DNA from: Flammeovirgaceae bacterium UBA2338
GTDB taxonomy: Bacteria > Bacteroidota > Bacteroidia > Cytophagales > Cyclobacteriaceae
Direction of reading: 5' to 3'
DNA: 64,000 bases
Assembly: GCA_002344795.1 (NCBI GenBank)
Contig: DDUM01000031.1
Coordinates: 182,892-246,891 of the forward strand
The notes under the pieces were generated by a model. That model had not been told where the DNA came from. It did not search any database and worked only from the letters and a program-made list of their open reading frames with translations. A program made the translations under genes and the position numbers. The stretch's first letter is position 1, and each line of letters opens with the position of its first letter. Positions 1 to 8,293 of this stretch are shown one piece after another.

Positions 1-687
1 ACCATTATCGCGGTCATAAACAGCCAACTGATATTGTGGAAATTGTGCATTGTAATTCCATGCATTCGTTCTTCGGGCAAACCAGATGTAACGGCCATCA
101 GGCCCGAATGCAGGCTCTACCATTTTTAAGTTGTCGGGCTTGTCAACAAGTTGTGCCCCACTTCCGCCATCTTTATGGAACAACCAGAGTTTTAGATTTC
201 GTGTGCCTCGGGAACCGACTACATAGTTTCCGTCTGGTGTCCATTCTGCGGACTGATAATGATCCGTATTGCCTGTGGTTACTTGCAAGGAATCTTTTTT
301 GTCCAGTGAGAACCACCAGATGTTTTCTCCACCACTTCTGTCGGAGATGAACAAAATTTTCTTTCCATCGGGACTGAATTTGGGATGAGAATCAAAAGCC
401 ATCCCTGATGTAAATTGAGTGGCCTTTCCTCCCGCCATGGGCATTGTAAAGATGTCCCCCAGGAAATCAAATGCGATGGTCTTTCCGTCCGGACTTACAT
501 CCAAAGACATCCAGGTGCCTTCATTGGTTTTAATGGGAATTTTTCTTCCTGCCTCGAGAGGTAAATCCTTTTTCGATTTCTTTTTAAGGCTATCGGATTT
601 CGACTTTTCAGTGTCCTGAGCACTTACAAAAGTTGTCGCTAGAAGAGCAATGCAAAAGCATGCATGTAGAACTATTCTTTTAATCAT
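1..687 (-). CDS. PD40/TolB-like beta-propeller exported protein, 3' end beyond window
   Basis: Open from an ATG at 687 to the window edge, so only the first 229 residues are visible. The N-terminus (MIKRIVLHACFCIALLATTF...SAQ) is a Sec signal peptide. A short Lys/Ser-rich linker follows, then repeated blades with the PD40/TolB signature: SPDGKTIAF, SPDGKKILFISD, TPDGNYVVG, GPDGRYIWF. The protein should therefore be exported and start with a beta-propeller. In Bacteroidota such N-termini are often fused to a C-terminal amidohydrolase or peptidase, but that part is outside the window and cannot be claimed. No TAnnTTTG promoter is evident upstream. Confidence is high for the gene and the propeller, low for any enzymatic role. 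Confidence 0.85.
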   Translation of the reverse strand, partial: MIKRIVLHACFCIALLATTFVSAQDTEKSKSDSLKKKSKKDLPLEAGRKIPIKTNEGTWMSLDVSPDGKTIAFDFLGDIFTMPMAGGKATQFTSGMAFDSHPKFSPDGKKILFISDRSGGENIWWFSLDKKDSLQVTTGNTDHYQSAEWTPDGNYVVGSRGTRNLKLWLFHKDGGSGAQLVDKPDNLKMVEPAFGPDGRYIWFARRTNAWNYNAQFPQYQLAVYDRDNG

Positions 688-737
688 ATTTAAAATGTTT
701 TGGGGTATCGAATATAGGGGTTCGTTGCTAAAGTAAA

Positions 738-745
738 TACCTTTG
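738..745 (+). promoter_or_regulatory. Candidate -7 element TACCTTTG upstream of the DUF481-type gene
   Basis: TACCTTTG fits the Bacteroidota -7 consensus TAnnTTTG and ends 31 bp before the ATG at 777. No good TTTG lies 19-21 bp upstream, so this is only half a promoter match. Confidence 0.4.
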
Positions 746-776
746 ATGGATTGTAAACTCTTATTTTTTATTCGGA

Positions 777-1571
777 ATGAAACAAATTGTCGGACTTTTC
801 TTTCTTATCTGCATACAGGTGACCGCCAGCGCACAAATTCTAAAGGTAGACAAGGGAAGTCTATTGTTGGATTCCTCCAGTGTGTTGATTGGGAAAATGG
901 GGTTGAACTTTAATATTCATAACAGAAGTGCAACATCTGAAGAGGAAATTGTTTTTGTAGGCCTGAACGGCACTACTGATATCGTATACCTAAGTGATCA
1001 ACACGCATATATCTCCATTAATAATATTCACTATTTCAAATCTACAGGTGGGCCATTGAGCAGTAACGGGTACTCTCATTTCAGGGTAAATCTGTTGAGG
1101 AAAAAAAAATTGAGTTATGAAGGATTTGTACAAGTGCAATACGATGACGGTCGAAATATGCCTTTTCGTCTTTTGGGTGGAGGCGGATTCCGAATTAACT
1201 TAATTGAAACAAAAAAGACCAGCGTCAATTTAGGGGTGGGCGGAATGCGGGAGAGAGAAAACTGGAAAATGACCAATGAAGAGAGGTCAATCATAGAGAA
1301 GGGCATGTGGAAAACTTCTGATTACATTGGTATCAATACGGAATTCAACGATATCGTAAGTTTTTATCTCATCGCTTACTATCAGGGAGGATGGGACAGT
1401 GACGCCAGTGTTTTTCGAAACAGAATTAGTGGAGACTTTCAATTTTCCATAAAGGTGACGGATAAGCTGTCGTTTGTAACCAACTTCACCAGCCAATATG
1501 AGGACAAGCCCATTATCCCGATTAAGAAAATGGTATACACGCTAACGAATGGAATCAGCTGGAACTTTTAA
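777..1571 (+). CDS. DUF481/YdiY-like outer membrane beta-barrel protein
   Basis: This 264-residue protein has a clear signal peptide (MKQIVGLFFLICIQVTASAQ). The mature part is rich in alternating aromatic/hydrophobic strands and Gly turns (GVGGMREREN, LLGGGGFRINL) and ends in WNF, as expected of an outer membrane barrel closing on an aromatic residue. The pattern of a short leader, then a strand-rich region with a FRLLGGGGFR-type motif, matches DUF481 (YdiY-like) proteins as I know them. The substrate is unknown. The gene converges on the sigma-factor partner gene, overlapping it by 4 bp, so any shared terminator must lie within coding sequence. Confidence is moderate for the family and good for outer membrane localisation. 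Confidence 0.7.
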   Translation: MKQIVGLFFLICIQVTASAQILKVDKGSLLLDSSSVLIGKMGLNFNIHNRSATSEEEIVFVGLNGTTDIVYLSDQHAYISINNIHYFKSTGGPLSSNGYSHFRVNLLRKKKLSYEGFVQVQYDDGRNMPFRLLGGGGFRINLIETKKTSVNLGVGGMRERENWKMTNEERSIIEKGMWKTSDYIGINTEFNDIVSFYLIAYYQGGWDSDASVFRNRISGDFQFSIKVTDKLSFVTNFTSQYEDKPIIPIKKMVYTLTNGISWNF

Positions 1572-1963
1572 ACAGTGCTTTTATGTGGCAATACTTTTCT
1601 TTCAATCCATTGAAAGAGGCCAATCAGAAAGATCGCAAAAACCAAAAGGCCTCCATAGTTGCCAATGAATTTAAATGCGCCAGAGTTGAGTTTGAATCCT
1701 GTTAGTAACATGGTGAAAATGGCAACGGACATCAGAACAAAAATACCAGCTCCTAACCAGATGAAGTCTCTTTTATAAGCACGCTGCTCAGCAGTTTTAA
1801 TAATGCTATTTATAATTCTGTCGGAGAAGTGAGGGTGTAGCTGAGTTTCAGGTTCCTTCTTGATCGCATCAAATACAATGCGGTAGGCTTGATTGTCCAA
1901 ATTCGCTGGATCAAATTTCCCTTGCTCAATTGATTCCTGAAGTTTTTCGTCCGTATTTTTCAT
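1568..1963 (-). CDS. Putative sigma-factor partner, two-TM membrane protein (anti-sigma candidate)
   Basis: A 131-residue protein with a polar N-terminal half (about 1-65) and two hydrophobic helices (about 69-90 and 100-118). Its ATG overlaps the stop of the ECF sigma gene (ATGA), so it is translationally coupled to it. Position, size and topology (cytosolic N-terminal segment followed by membrane anchor) fit a membrane anti-sigma factor that holds the sigma factor until a signal arrives. No zinc-binding HxxxCxxC motif is present, so it is not a classical ZAS anti-sigma. The function is inferred from context only. Confidence 0.6.
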   Translation of the reverse strand: MKNTDEKLQESIEQGKFDPANLDNQAYRIVFDAIKKEPETQLHPHFSDRIINSIIKTAEQRAYKRDFIWLGAGIFVLMSVAIFTMLLTGFKLNSGAFKFIGNYGGLLVFAIFLIGLFQWIERKVLPHKSTV

Positions 1964-2538
1964 CTCAATTCTTCCGTACCAAGGTACTTCTTTACTTTTT
2001 CCTTTAATAGATTCCGCGCCCTGAACAGATAATTTTTTACTGTTCCCTCAGGCATGTCGGTAATTTTCCCAATTTCCTGATAACTCATTCCGTCTACATG
2101 ATACATCGTTAAAACTGAACGGTAATGAACGGGAAGTTGATTAATGTATACCAATACATGTTCTTCGAGGTCTTTGTCTGCCAATTCTTCTTCCAGATTG
2201 TCATCCGCAATAAATTGCTCTTTAAAGTCTTCCCATTCTCCCGGTTCATCAATCGGTATTTTCTTTTTCCTTATGTGATTAATAGCGTGGCGATAGGCAA
2301 TCGTGGCTATCCATGTGGATAATTTGGATTGAAAATTAAATCCTTTCAATTTATCATAAACCTTCAAAAAAACATCCTGACAAAGCTCCTCCCTGTCTTC
2401 TGTGTTTTTTACGATCCTACCCACCATATGGGCCACAAGTCTCTCATGCTGCTTGATAAGCCGCCTGAAAGACTCCATATCTCCCTCTATTATTCTAGAG
2501 ATAAGGGCCTCATCTTCTACCATTGGACTGTTAGACAC
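1960..2538 (-). CDS. ECF-type RNA polymerase sigma factor
   Basis: 192 residues, the normal length for an ECF sigma factor. Region 2 is recognisable at about residues 25-95 (RLVAHMVGRIV, CQDVFLKVYDKL, KLSTWIATIAYRHAINHIRK) and region 4 at about 135-185 (YRSVLTMYHVDGMSYQEIG, MPEGTVKNYLFRARNLLKEK, the HTH that reads the -35). It directs RNA polymerase to a dedicated promoter set. It is the first gene of a two-gene operon with the coupled membrane partner downstream. Divergent genes at 2685 and 3063 (small membrane protein, ABC permease) are plausible targets. A spaced dyad lies in the intergenic region. Confidence 0.93.
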   Translation of the reverse strand: MSNSPMVEDEALISRIIEGDMESFRRLIKQHERLVAHMVGRIVKNTEDREELCQDVFLKVYDKLKGFNFQSKLSTWIATIAYRHAINHIRKKKIPIDEPGEWEDFKEQFIADDNLEEELADKDLEEHVLVYINQLPVHYRSVLTMYHVDGMSYQEIGKITDMPEGTVKNYLFRARNLLKEKVKKYLGTEELR

Positions 2539-2554
2539 GGGATTCCAATGTAGG

Positions 2555-2620
2555 GTTGCAGTAGATCCTCATTCAATGCGTATACGTACTTTTTTAGAAA
2601 ATAATCGCATTCACTGCAAC
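2555..2620. promoter_or_regulatory. Interrupted dyad between divergent sigma factor and DUF6249 gene
   Basis: GTTGCAGT (2555-2562) is the exact reverse complement of ACTGCAAC (2613-2620). Nested inside, AATGCG (2575-2580) pairs with CGCATT (2606-2611). The centre holds GTATAC/TACGTA. It lies in the only non-coding space between the two divergent units and could be an operator or a folded leader. Confidence 0.35.
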
Positions 2621-2684
2621 ATTTGGCAAGGCTACCTGTGTCTTATCCCCTGACACTGAATAACGATAATTAAAAAGAATAATC

Positions 2685-3038
2685 ATGAATGAGAATTTGA
2701 CAGAAGTACTTATGCCCTTGGCAATTTTTGGTGGCTTCGGCACGTCACTTTATTTTTTTGTGAAAGTGCTTACAGAATACATTTTGAAAAAGAAGATGAT
2801 TGAAAAGGGGTATGTCAATGAAGATACTCAAGCAATCTTCAAAAGACATGCCGATGAAAATAAATATGGAGCGCTGAAATGGGGACTGATTATTTTCTTC
2901 GCAGGATTGGCACTTATTATTATGGAGTTTATTCCTACCAGCCCAGAATCTCCATTGCCCTATGGATTACTGGCTTTCTTTATTTCGCTTGGCTTCTTGA
3001 TTTACTATTTCATAGTGAAGAAGGAATCCGATAAATAA
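2685..3038 (+). CDS. Small membrane protein, DUF6249-like
   Basis: 117 residues with three predicted helices (about 8-30, 62-82, 90-110) separated by a charged loop (LKKKMIEKGYVNEDTQAIFK). The pattern of one N-terminal helix, a loop with an ExGY motif, then two helices resembles DUF6249 proteins that sit next to ECF sigma operons in Bacteroidota. The molecular function is unknown. It lies 24 bp before the ABC permease in the same direction and divergent from the sigma factor, which suggests co-regulation with both. Confidence 0.65.
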   Translation: MNENLTEVLMPLAIFGGFGTSLYFFVKVLTEYILKKKMIEKGYVNEDTQAIFKRHADENKYGALKWGLIIFFAGLALIIMEFIPTSPESPLPYGLLAFFISLGFLIYYFIVKKESDK

Positions 3039-3062
3039 TTTTTCACTTTTTATTCTTTTCTC

Positions 3063-5483
3063 ATGATCAAGAATTATTTCCGTACCGCGGTTAGAAACTT
3101 ACTGCGCCATCGTTTTTTTTCGTTTATCAATATTTTTGGGCTGTCCGTAAGTATGACGATCTGCATGGGTATTATCATGCTGGTTGCTGATCAAATGACT
3201 TATGATCTTTACAACTCAAAGAGAGATCGCATTTATAGGGTTACGAGCCAACCTGTAAATAGTAATGGCAAATTTATTGATATGGAATTTGCTACTTCCC
3301 CCTTACCCATTGGCTCTGAATTGAAAAACAACTACTCTGGGATTGAAAAAGTGGCGCGCCTTAAAAGAGGATTTGGAAATTCATGGGTAGATTTCGACAG
3401 AGACATCAATATTCCGTTGGCTGGATTCTATGCCGATCCTGAAGTAATTGATGTGTTTGAATATGAATTTGAGCATGGTGATCCTAAGACGGCTCTGATT
3501 GAACCATTTACCGTGGTGCTAACAAAACGCGCTGCTGAAAAATTGTTCGAGATGGAAAACCCTGTAGGTGAAACTGTAAAAGTGGGTGAACTCGGACTCT
3601 TTACGATTACAGGTGTACTCAAAGAGACCAATCGAAAATCGCATATAGTTTTTGAGGCCTTGGCGAGTATGGCTACGGTGAGCAGCCTTGAAGCGGCTGG
3701 GGCCTCACGGAAAGATTTAGACAACTGGCATAACCACTATAATGCGTGGACTTATTTGCTTTTGGAAGAGGGAAAAGAAGTAGAAGACCTACAGCCTTAC
3801 CTCTCGAAAATTTATGAAAACCACATAGCGCCAGACCCAAATCCTGATGTGAGAAAGGCAAAATTCGATGTACAACGCCTAAATGACATCACACCCGGGA
3901 GAATGTTGAGTAATCCAATCGGCCCATTTTTACCGTGGATGTTCATTTATTTTTTGGGTGGCCTTGCAGCAGTAGTGATGCTTACGTCATGTTTTAATTT
4001 TACCAATCTTTCTATTGCCAGGTCTTTGACACGGGCCAAAGAAATTGGAATAAGAAAAGTTTCGGGTGCGGCCCGATGGCAAATTTTTACTCAATTTATC
4101 ACTGAAGCGATTGTCACAGCGCTCGTTGCATTAGTGCTGTCATTGATTTTGTTGCTGGCACTTAAACCATTGATGTTGAACCTCAATTTTGCCCGCCTCC
4201 TTAAATGGGACCTGGAAGCCAACCTATTTGTGTATGGAATCTTTGTGGTATTTGCCATCGTAGTGGGAATCCTGGCTGGGTTGTTCCCTGCGGTTGTGTT
4301 GTCCGGCTTCCAGCCGGTAAAAGTGTTGAAGCAATTGGGTACCATGAAAGTGTTTTCGAAGATAGGTTTAAGAAAAGCACTTTTGGTGACACAATTCTCT
4401 TTGTCTTTGATTTTTATACTCAGTGTGATCGTGATTTACAATCAGCTTTCACTTTTCATCAAAGCGGATCATGGATTTGATATGAAGAATAATATAGTGG
4501 TACCCTTAGGCGAAACAAAGCCTCAGGAATTGAAAACGGAATTGCTTCAGCATTCGAACATTGTTAATGTATCCGCAGCCTCACACGTACCGGCTGCAGG
4601 GAGTACCTATGGTGAAGGATTCAAACAATCTCTGGATGAAGTGGAATGGAAGGAGTTAAGCTACTATGCCGTAGATGAAGATTATCTGGAGAACATTGGT
4701 TTAACACTTGTAGAAGGAAGATATTTTGATGAAAGTGCAGGGGAGTCAAACACGAACTTTGTAGTGATCAATGAAGCAGCTGTAGATGCCTTCCACTTTG
4801 GTACACCGCTCGAAGCCATCGGGCAGCAAATTATTGCTCAGACAGATTCTTCTAAAAAAGAAATCATTGGTGTTATTAAAAATTATAACCATCAGGTGTT
4901 GATGGCGGAAATTGGGCCGGAGGCATTGATGTATATTCCTGATGAAATTAGCATGTTACAGGTAAAATATTCAGGAGATTATCAGACAGCAATAGCAACC
5001 ATTGAAACAGCTTGGAGCAAAGTGAATCCTGCACTAAAAGTAGAGCACAAAGTATTTGAAGATGAAATAAGAGGGTTCTATCAGTTGATCTTTGGAGATA
5101 TTGTAAATGTGGTAGGGCTTATATCAGCCATTGCAATAATTATTTCATGCCTTGGGTTATTGGGAATGGCTACCTATACCACAGAGACAAGAATAAAGGA
5201 GATATCCATCAGGAAGGTGTTGGGAGCGAGCAACAACACATTAATACTGATGTTGTCCAAAGGCTTTTTGAAGTTGCTTTTGCTGTCGGTTGTGATTGCA
5301 GTGCCATCAGCCTATTTTCTTAATAACCTCTGGCTGGAGCTCATTGCTTACCATACCTCATTTGACCTGCCAGTCATACTACTCGGGGTGTTTATTCTCT
5401 TACTGTTTGGAATGCTTACGATTGGATCTCAGACTTTGAGAGCTACCTATGTCAACCCGGTTGACAACCTGAAAGGAGAGTAA
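3063..5483 (+). CDS. ABC transporter permease, MacB/FtsX family
   Basis: An 806-residue inner membrane protein with the architecture of large Bacteroidota MacB-like permeases. It has an N-terminal helix at about 18-42 (FFSFINIFGLSVSMTICMGI), a periplasmic MacB_PCD domain at about 50-270, an FtsX core with helices at about 285-420, a second single helix at about 437-460, a second periplasmic domain at about 470-660, and a second FtsX core at 680-800. Both FtsX cores carry the diagnostic coupling motif (RAKEIGIRKVSGA; RIKEISIRKVLGA). It would work with an ATPase in mechanotransmission or export of a lipid, peptide or antibiotic, but no ATPase gene lies in the window. The terminator region is short: it converges on the pseudouridine synthase with a 2-bp gap. 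Confidence 0.9.
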   Translation: MIKNYFRTAVRNLLRHRFFSFINIFGLSVSMTICMGIIMLVADQMTYDLYNSKRDRIYRVTSQPVNSNGKFIDMEFATSPLPIGSELKNNYSGIEKVARLKRGFGNSWVDFDRDINIPLAGFYADPEVIDVFEYEFEHGDPKTALIEPFTVVLTKRAAEKLFEMENPVGETVKVGELGLFTITGVLKETNRKSHIVFEALASMATVSSLEAAGASRKDLDNWHNHYNAWTYLLLEEGKEVEDLQPYLSKIYENHIAPDPNPDVRKAKFDVQRLNDITPGRMLSNPIGPFLPWMFIYFLGGLAAVVMLTSCFNFTNLSIARSLTRAKEIGIRKVSGAARWQIFTQFITEAIVTALVALVLSLILLLALKPLMLNLNFARLLKWDLEANLFVYGIFVVFAIVVGILAGLFPAVVLSGFQPVKVLKQLGTMKVFSKIGLRKALLVTQFSLSLIFILSVIVIYNQLSLFIKADHGFDMKNNIVVPLGETKPQELKTELLQHSNIVNVSAASHVPAAGSTYGEGFKQSLDEVEWKELSYYAVDEDYLENIGLTLVEGRYFDESAGESNTNFVVINEAAVDAFHFGTPLEAIGQQIIAQTDSSKKEIIGVIKNYNHQVLMAEIGPEALMYIPDEISMLQVKYSGDYQTAIATIETAWSKVNPALKVEHKVFEDEIRGFYQLIFGDIVNVVGLISAIAIIISCLGLLGMATYTTETRIKEISIRKVLGASNNTLILMLSKGFLKLLLLSVVIAVPSAYFLNNLWLELIAYHTSFDLPVILLGVFILLLFGMLTIGSQTLRATYVNPVDNLKGE

Positions 5484-5485
5484 GC

Positions 5486-6667
5486 TTATTTAAAGTGCTT
5501 CAGTTTTACCACTTCTTCGGGCTTGAGAAATCTCCATTCTCCCCGGGGAAGATCTTTTTTATCTAATCCAGCGAATATAACCCGATCGAGTTTTACCACT
5601 TCATATTCCAGCGACTCAAAAATTCTTCGCACAATACGGTTCCAGCCAATATGTAATTCAATTCCGATCGATTTTTTATCATCGCTTACAATGGCCAGGT
5701 CGTCTACTATTGCTTTTCCCTCTTCCAATCTTACTCCCTCCTGAATTTTTTGAAAATCATTTTTTGTAAGAGGACGATCCAATTCTACTTTGTAGATCTT
5801 TTTGGTGTTGTAGGAAGGGTGTGTCAATTTATCTGCCAATTCTCCATCGTTGGTCAGCAAAAGCAGGCCTGTTGTATTGCGGTCTAGTCTTCCTACAGGA
5901 TATAGGCGCTCTTTACAGGCATTTGCAACGAGGTTCATTATTGTTTTCCTTTCTTTAGGATCGGATGTTGTGGTGATAAAACCTTTGGGTTTGTTGAGCA
6001 ATACGTACACCAGTTTTTCGGCTTTGAGTACCCTGTCTTCGTAGCGAACGACATCTCCTTGCTTCACCTTATGTCCCATCTCGGTAATGGTAACACCATT
6101 AACGCTGATAAGACCTTTCTTTATCATTTCATCAGCTTCTCTCCTGGACCCCATTCCGCTGTTGGCAATGTATTTATTGAGCCGGGTAAGCCCGTCACTG
6201 CCCGGCTTCTCTTTTCTTATATTTTCATAGGAAGGGGCACTTTTAGAGACAGCCTTGCCCTTCTTAACAAACCCTAATGCACGCCCTGATTTGGGCTTGA
6301 AATCACCCCTGTCTGATTCCCTTTTCTCTCTCGAAAAAGGTTTGTCCGCACTTCGCTTGTCCGTGCTTCTTTTGGTGAATTCAGATCTTTTGAATGGTTT
6401 TTCCTCACCTTCCGCAGGCCTTGATCGCTTAATAAAACTTTTTTTGGGTCTCTCATTCGGAGAGGATGATCTTGGTGTATCGCGCTTTGAAAAACGGTCA
6501 TCTTCTGGCTTCACCCTGCGGTTACCAGGACCAGATGGACGGCCAAAAGAGCGTTTTGGCTTTTCATCCTCGTCTTTGCGTGTATTGCGTCCTTTTTTCA
6601 AAAAGGCTTTGTGCGGAGCTGTCCTTTTCCCGAAGGGTGTTTTTTTATCTGAGCGTTTGTGTGCCAT
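5486..6667 (-). CDS. RluB/RsuA-type pseudouridine synthase with long basic N-terminal extension
   Basis: 393 residues. The C-terminal part (about 160-390) is a complete RsuA/RluB enzyme: an S4 RNA-binding domain (LTRLNKYIANSGMGSRREAD, then GLISVNGV) and a catalytic domain with the active-site motif GRLDRNTTGLLLLTNDGEL, where the Asp is the nucleophile. It isomerises uridine to pseudouridine in rRNA; 23S helix 89 is typical for RluB, though specificity cannot be read from sequence. The first 160 residues are low-complexity and Lys/Arg/Ser/Pro-rich (FGKRTAPHKAFLKKG), typical of Bacteroidota homologues and likely an RNA-binding tail. It lies 35 bp downstream of scpB in the same operon. Confidence 0.88.
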   Translation of the reverse strand: MAHKRSDKKTPFGKRTAPHKAFLKKGRNTRKDEDEKPKRSFGRPSGPGNRRVKPEDDRFSKRDTPRSSSPNERPKKSFIKRSRPAEGEEKPFKRSEFTKRSTDKRSADKPFSREKRESDRGDFKPKSGRALGFVKKGKAVSKSAPSYENIRKEKPGSDGLTRLNKYIANSGMGSRREADEMIKKGLISVNGVTITEMGHKVKQGDVVRYEDRVLKAEKLVYVLLNKPKGFITTTSDPKERKTIMNLVANACKERLYPVGRLDRNTTGLLLLTNDGELADKLTHPSYNTKKIYKVELDRPLTKNDFQKIQEGVRLEEGKAIVDDLAIVSDDKKSIGIELHIGWNRIVRRIFESLEYEVVKLDRVIFAGLDKKDLPRGEWRFLKPEEVVKLKHFK

Positions 6668-6702
6668 AGGTAATTAATTAGGCACTGCTGCCTGTTGAGA
6701 GC

Positions 6703-7272
6703 TTATTGATTTTCGTCAGAGGATTCACCAATGGTGTTCACTTCTTGCGTAAAATCTTTGGGTGTAGGAAGCTCGGTCAGGTCATTGATGCCAAAATATT
6801 CCATAAACTTCTGACTAGTGCCATACAACATAGGTCGACCAACAGTGTCGGCTTTTCCTCTAATTTCAACCAAACCTTTGTCGAGTAATTTTTGAACTGC
6901 GTAGTCACAGTTCACACCACGGATGTTCTCAATCTCTCCTTTAGAAATAGGCTGTTTGTAAGCGATGATTGAAAGCGTCTCCAACGCAGAGGTGGACAAT
7001 CTTTTTTTAGATTGCTGCTTCAACATAATTCCAATACTTGCCTGGTAGGCAGGTTTGGTTAAAAACTGATAACCTCCTCCGGCCTTGGTCAATTGGAAAG
7101 CGTACTCCTCAGACTGATATTTTTCGTCAAGCGCAAGAATGGCTCCCTGAATATCCTCTTCAGGTACATCTGCATTAAACATTTCTGTAAGACAAGCCTT
7201 TATGTCTACTAACTTGGCTGGGCCTGGTGAGCAGAAAATCAGCGCTTCAATATGGTTTTGTAAGAAATTCAC
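6703..7272 (-). CDS. scpB: Segregation and condensation protein B
   Basis: 189 residues, the usual length. ScpB is the winged-helix kleisin-interacting subunit of the SMC-ScpAB condensin that compacts and segregates chromosomes. Visible features are tandem winged helices at about 5-80 and 90-165 and the conserved segment LSTSALETLSIIAYKQPIS followed by IENIRGVNCD, which is diagnostic. The C-terminal part (VGRPMLYGTSQKFMEYFGI) also matches the family. It starts 1 bp after the DksA-like gene stop, so the two are probably cotranscribed. No scpA or smc is in the window. Confidence 0.95.
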   Translation of the reverse strand: MNFLQNHIEALIFCSPGPAKLVDIKACLTEMFNADVPEEDIQGAILALDEKYQSEEYAFQLTKAGGGYQFLTKPAYQASIGIMLKQQSKKRLSTSALETLSIIAYKQPISKGEIENIRGVNCDYAVQKLLDKGLVEIRGKADTVGRPMLYGTSQKFMEYFGINDLTELPTPKDFTQEVNTIGESSDENQ

Positions 7273-7273
7273 T

Positions 7274-8131
7274 TTAGTCAGTTTGCATCATTTTGGCTTC
7301 AATCGATTGCGTGGTATGAGGCACTGCAATCAGCCTTTCTTTAGGTATCAATTTGCCTGTAACGGAGCAGATTCCATAGGTACCATTTTTGATACGAATC
7401 AAAGCATTCTCCAGGTTAGTAATGTATTTTAATTGACGAGCAGCCAACTGGCTCAAGTTTTCCTTTTCTGCAGTTTCAGCGCCATCTTCCAAAACTTTGG
7501 TATTTCCTCCGGATGTGCTGTCTGTACCCTCATCATTATTGCGATTAAGGGTTTCTTTCAAAATTTTGAATTCACTGCGTGCTTTCTCAAGCTTTCCATT
7601 AATAAGGGCTTCGAACTCCTTTAATTCTTCCTCATTATACCGCGATTTACCAGAAGGGGCAGCTGCTTTTGCCGGCTTATGTGCAATGGGCCTTTGAGTC
7701 AATGCAGGAAAAATATTTAACTGGGGTGGTGTTTTTGGCAGCGGAGATATAGGATTATCCTTTTTCTTGCCCACCATAGGTACCGTAGGGGTGGCTGCTC
7801 TTCGCATTGGCTTTGCCGGTACAATTTCCTTTTTAGGGGTAGCCTTTTTTATGGCCTTTTTAGGCGTAGCTTTTTTGGTAGCGATTGCTTTTTCCGCTGC
7901 TTTCTTCTTCACCTTAGGGGCGGCCTTTTTGGGGGCAGCTTTCCTGGTTACAGTTTTTTTCACACTTTTCTTGGGCTTAGCCACTTTCTTGGCTTTAGTT
8001 ACCTTTTTGGCTTTCGCCACTTTTTTCTTTACTGCTTTTTTTGCCTTCACCACTTTCTTTGTTTTAACAGTTTTCTTAGCCTTTTTAGGAGCTTTCTTTA
8101 CTTTTTTAGCCTTTTTTACTGATTTAGCCAT
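7274..8131 (-). CDS. TraR/DksA-like protein with histone H1-like Lys/Ala-rich N-terminus
   Basis: 285 residues. Residues 1 to about 115 are almost pure Lys/Ala/Val/Pro (runs such as KKAKKVKKAPKKAKK), like histone H1 tails. From about 165 the DksA coiled coil begins (YNEEELKEFEALINGKL ... LAARQLKYITNLENALIRI), then the zinc-finger segment (GTYGICSVTGKLIPKERL). The four zinc cysteines are not conserved: there is only one Cys in the whole protein, and the distal pair is replaced (TQSIEAKM). Canonical DksA binds the RNA polymerase secondary channel. Here that is inferred for the C-terminus, and DNA or RNA binding for the tail. First gene of the dksA-like/scpB/rluB operon. A TATTTTTG element lies about 36 bp upstream. 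Confidence 0.85.
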   Translation of the reverse strand: MAKSVKKAKKVKKAPKKAKKTVKTKKVVKAKKAVKKKVAKAKKVTKAKKVAKPKKSVKKTVTRKAAPKKAAPKVKKKAAEKAIATKKATPKKAIKKATPKKEIVPAKPMRRAATPTVPMVGKKKDNPISPLPKTPPQLNIFPALTQRPIAHKPAKAAAPSGKSRYNEEELKEFEALINGKLEKARSEFKILKETLNRNNDEGTDSTSGGNTKVLEDGAETAEKENLSQLAARQLKYITNLENALIRIKNGTYGICSVTGKLIPKERLIAVPHTTQSIEAKMMQTD

Positions 8132-8166
8132 AGTTACTCTCGTTTATGGTACTCGAAAAAGTTGCG

Positions 8167-8195
8167 CAAAAATAACCGCTCGCCCTCTAAACAAA
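8167..8195 (-). promoter_or_regulatory. Candidate promoter of the dksA-like/scpB/rluB operon
   Basis: On the minus strand TATTTTTG (8174 to 8167) fits TAnnTTTG. A TTTG occurs at 8195 to 8192 with a 17-bp spacer, slightly shorter than the usual 19-21. The predicted leader is about 30 nt. Confidence 0.45.
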
Positions 8196-8293
8196 AAATG
8201 TATTGGGATTAATTCCAAATCATTGAAAATCACTGGATTTATCTAATTTTTATTGTTTCTAAATTATGGCAACTAAAAGATGGAATTTGGGAG

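Noticed and set aside
7767..8246. Phe/Ala/Leu-rich 159-residue plus-strand frame resembling a membrane protein
   Set aside because: It is the antisense of the Lys/Ala-rich tail of the DksA-like gene (AAG/GCC reads as CTT/GGC). The hydrophobicity is an artefact.
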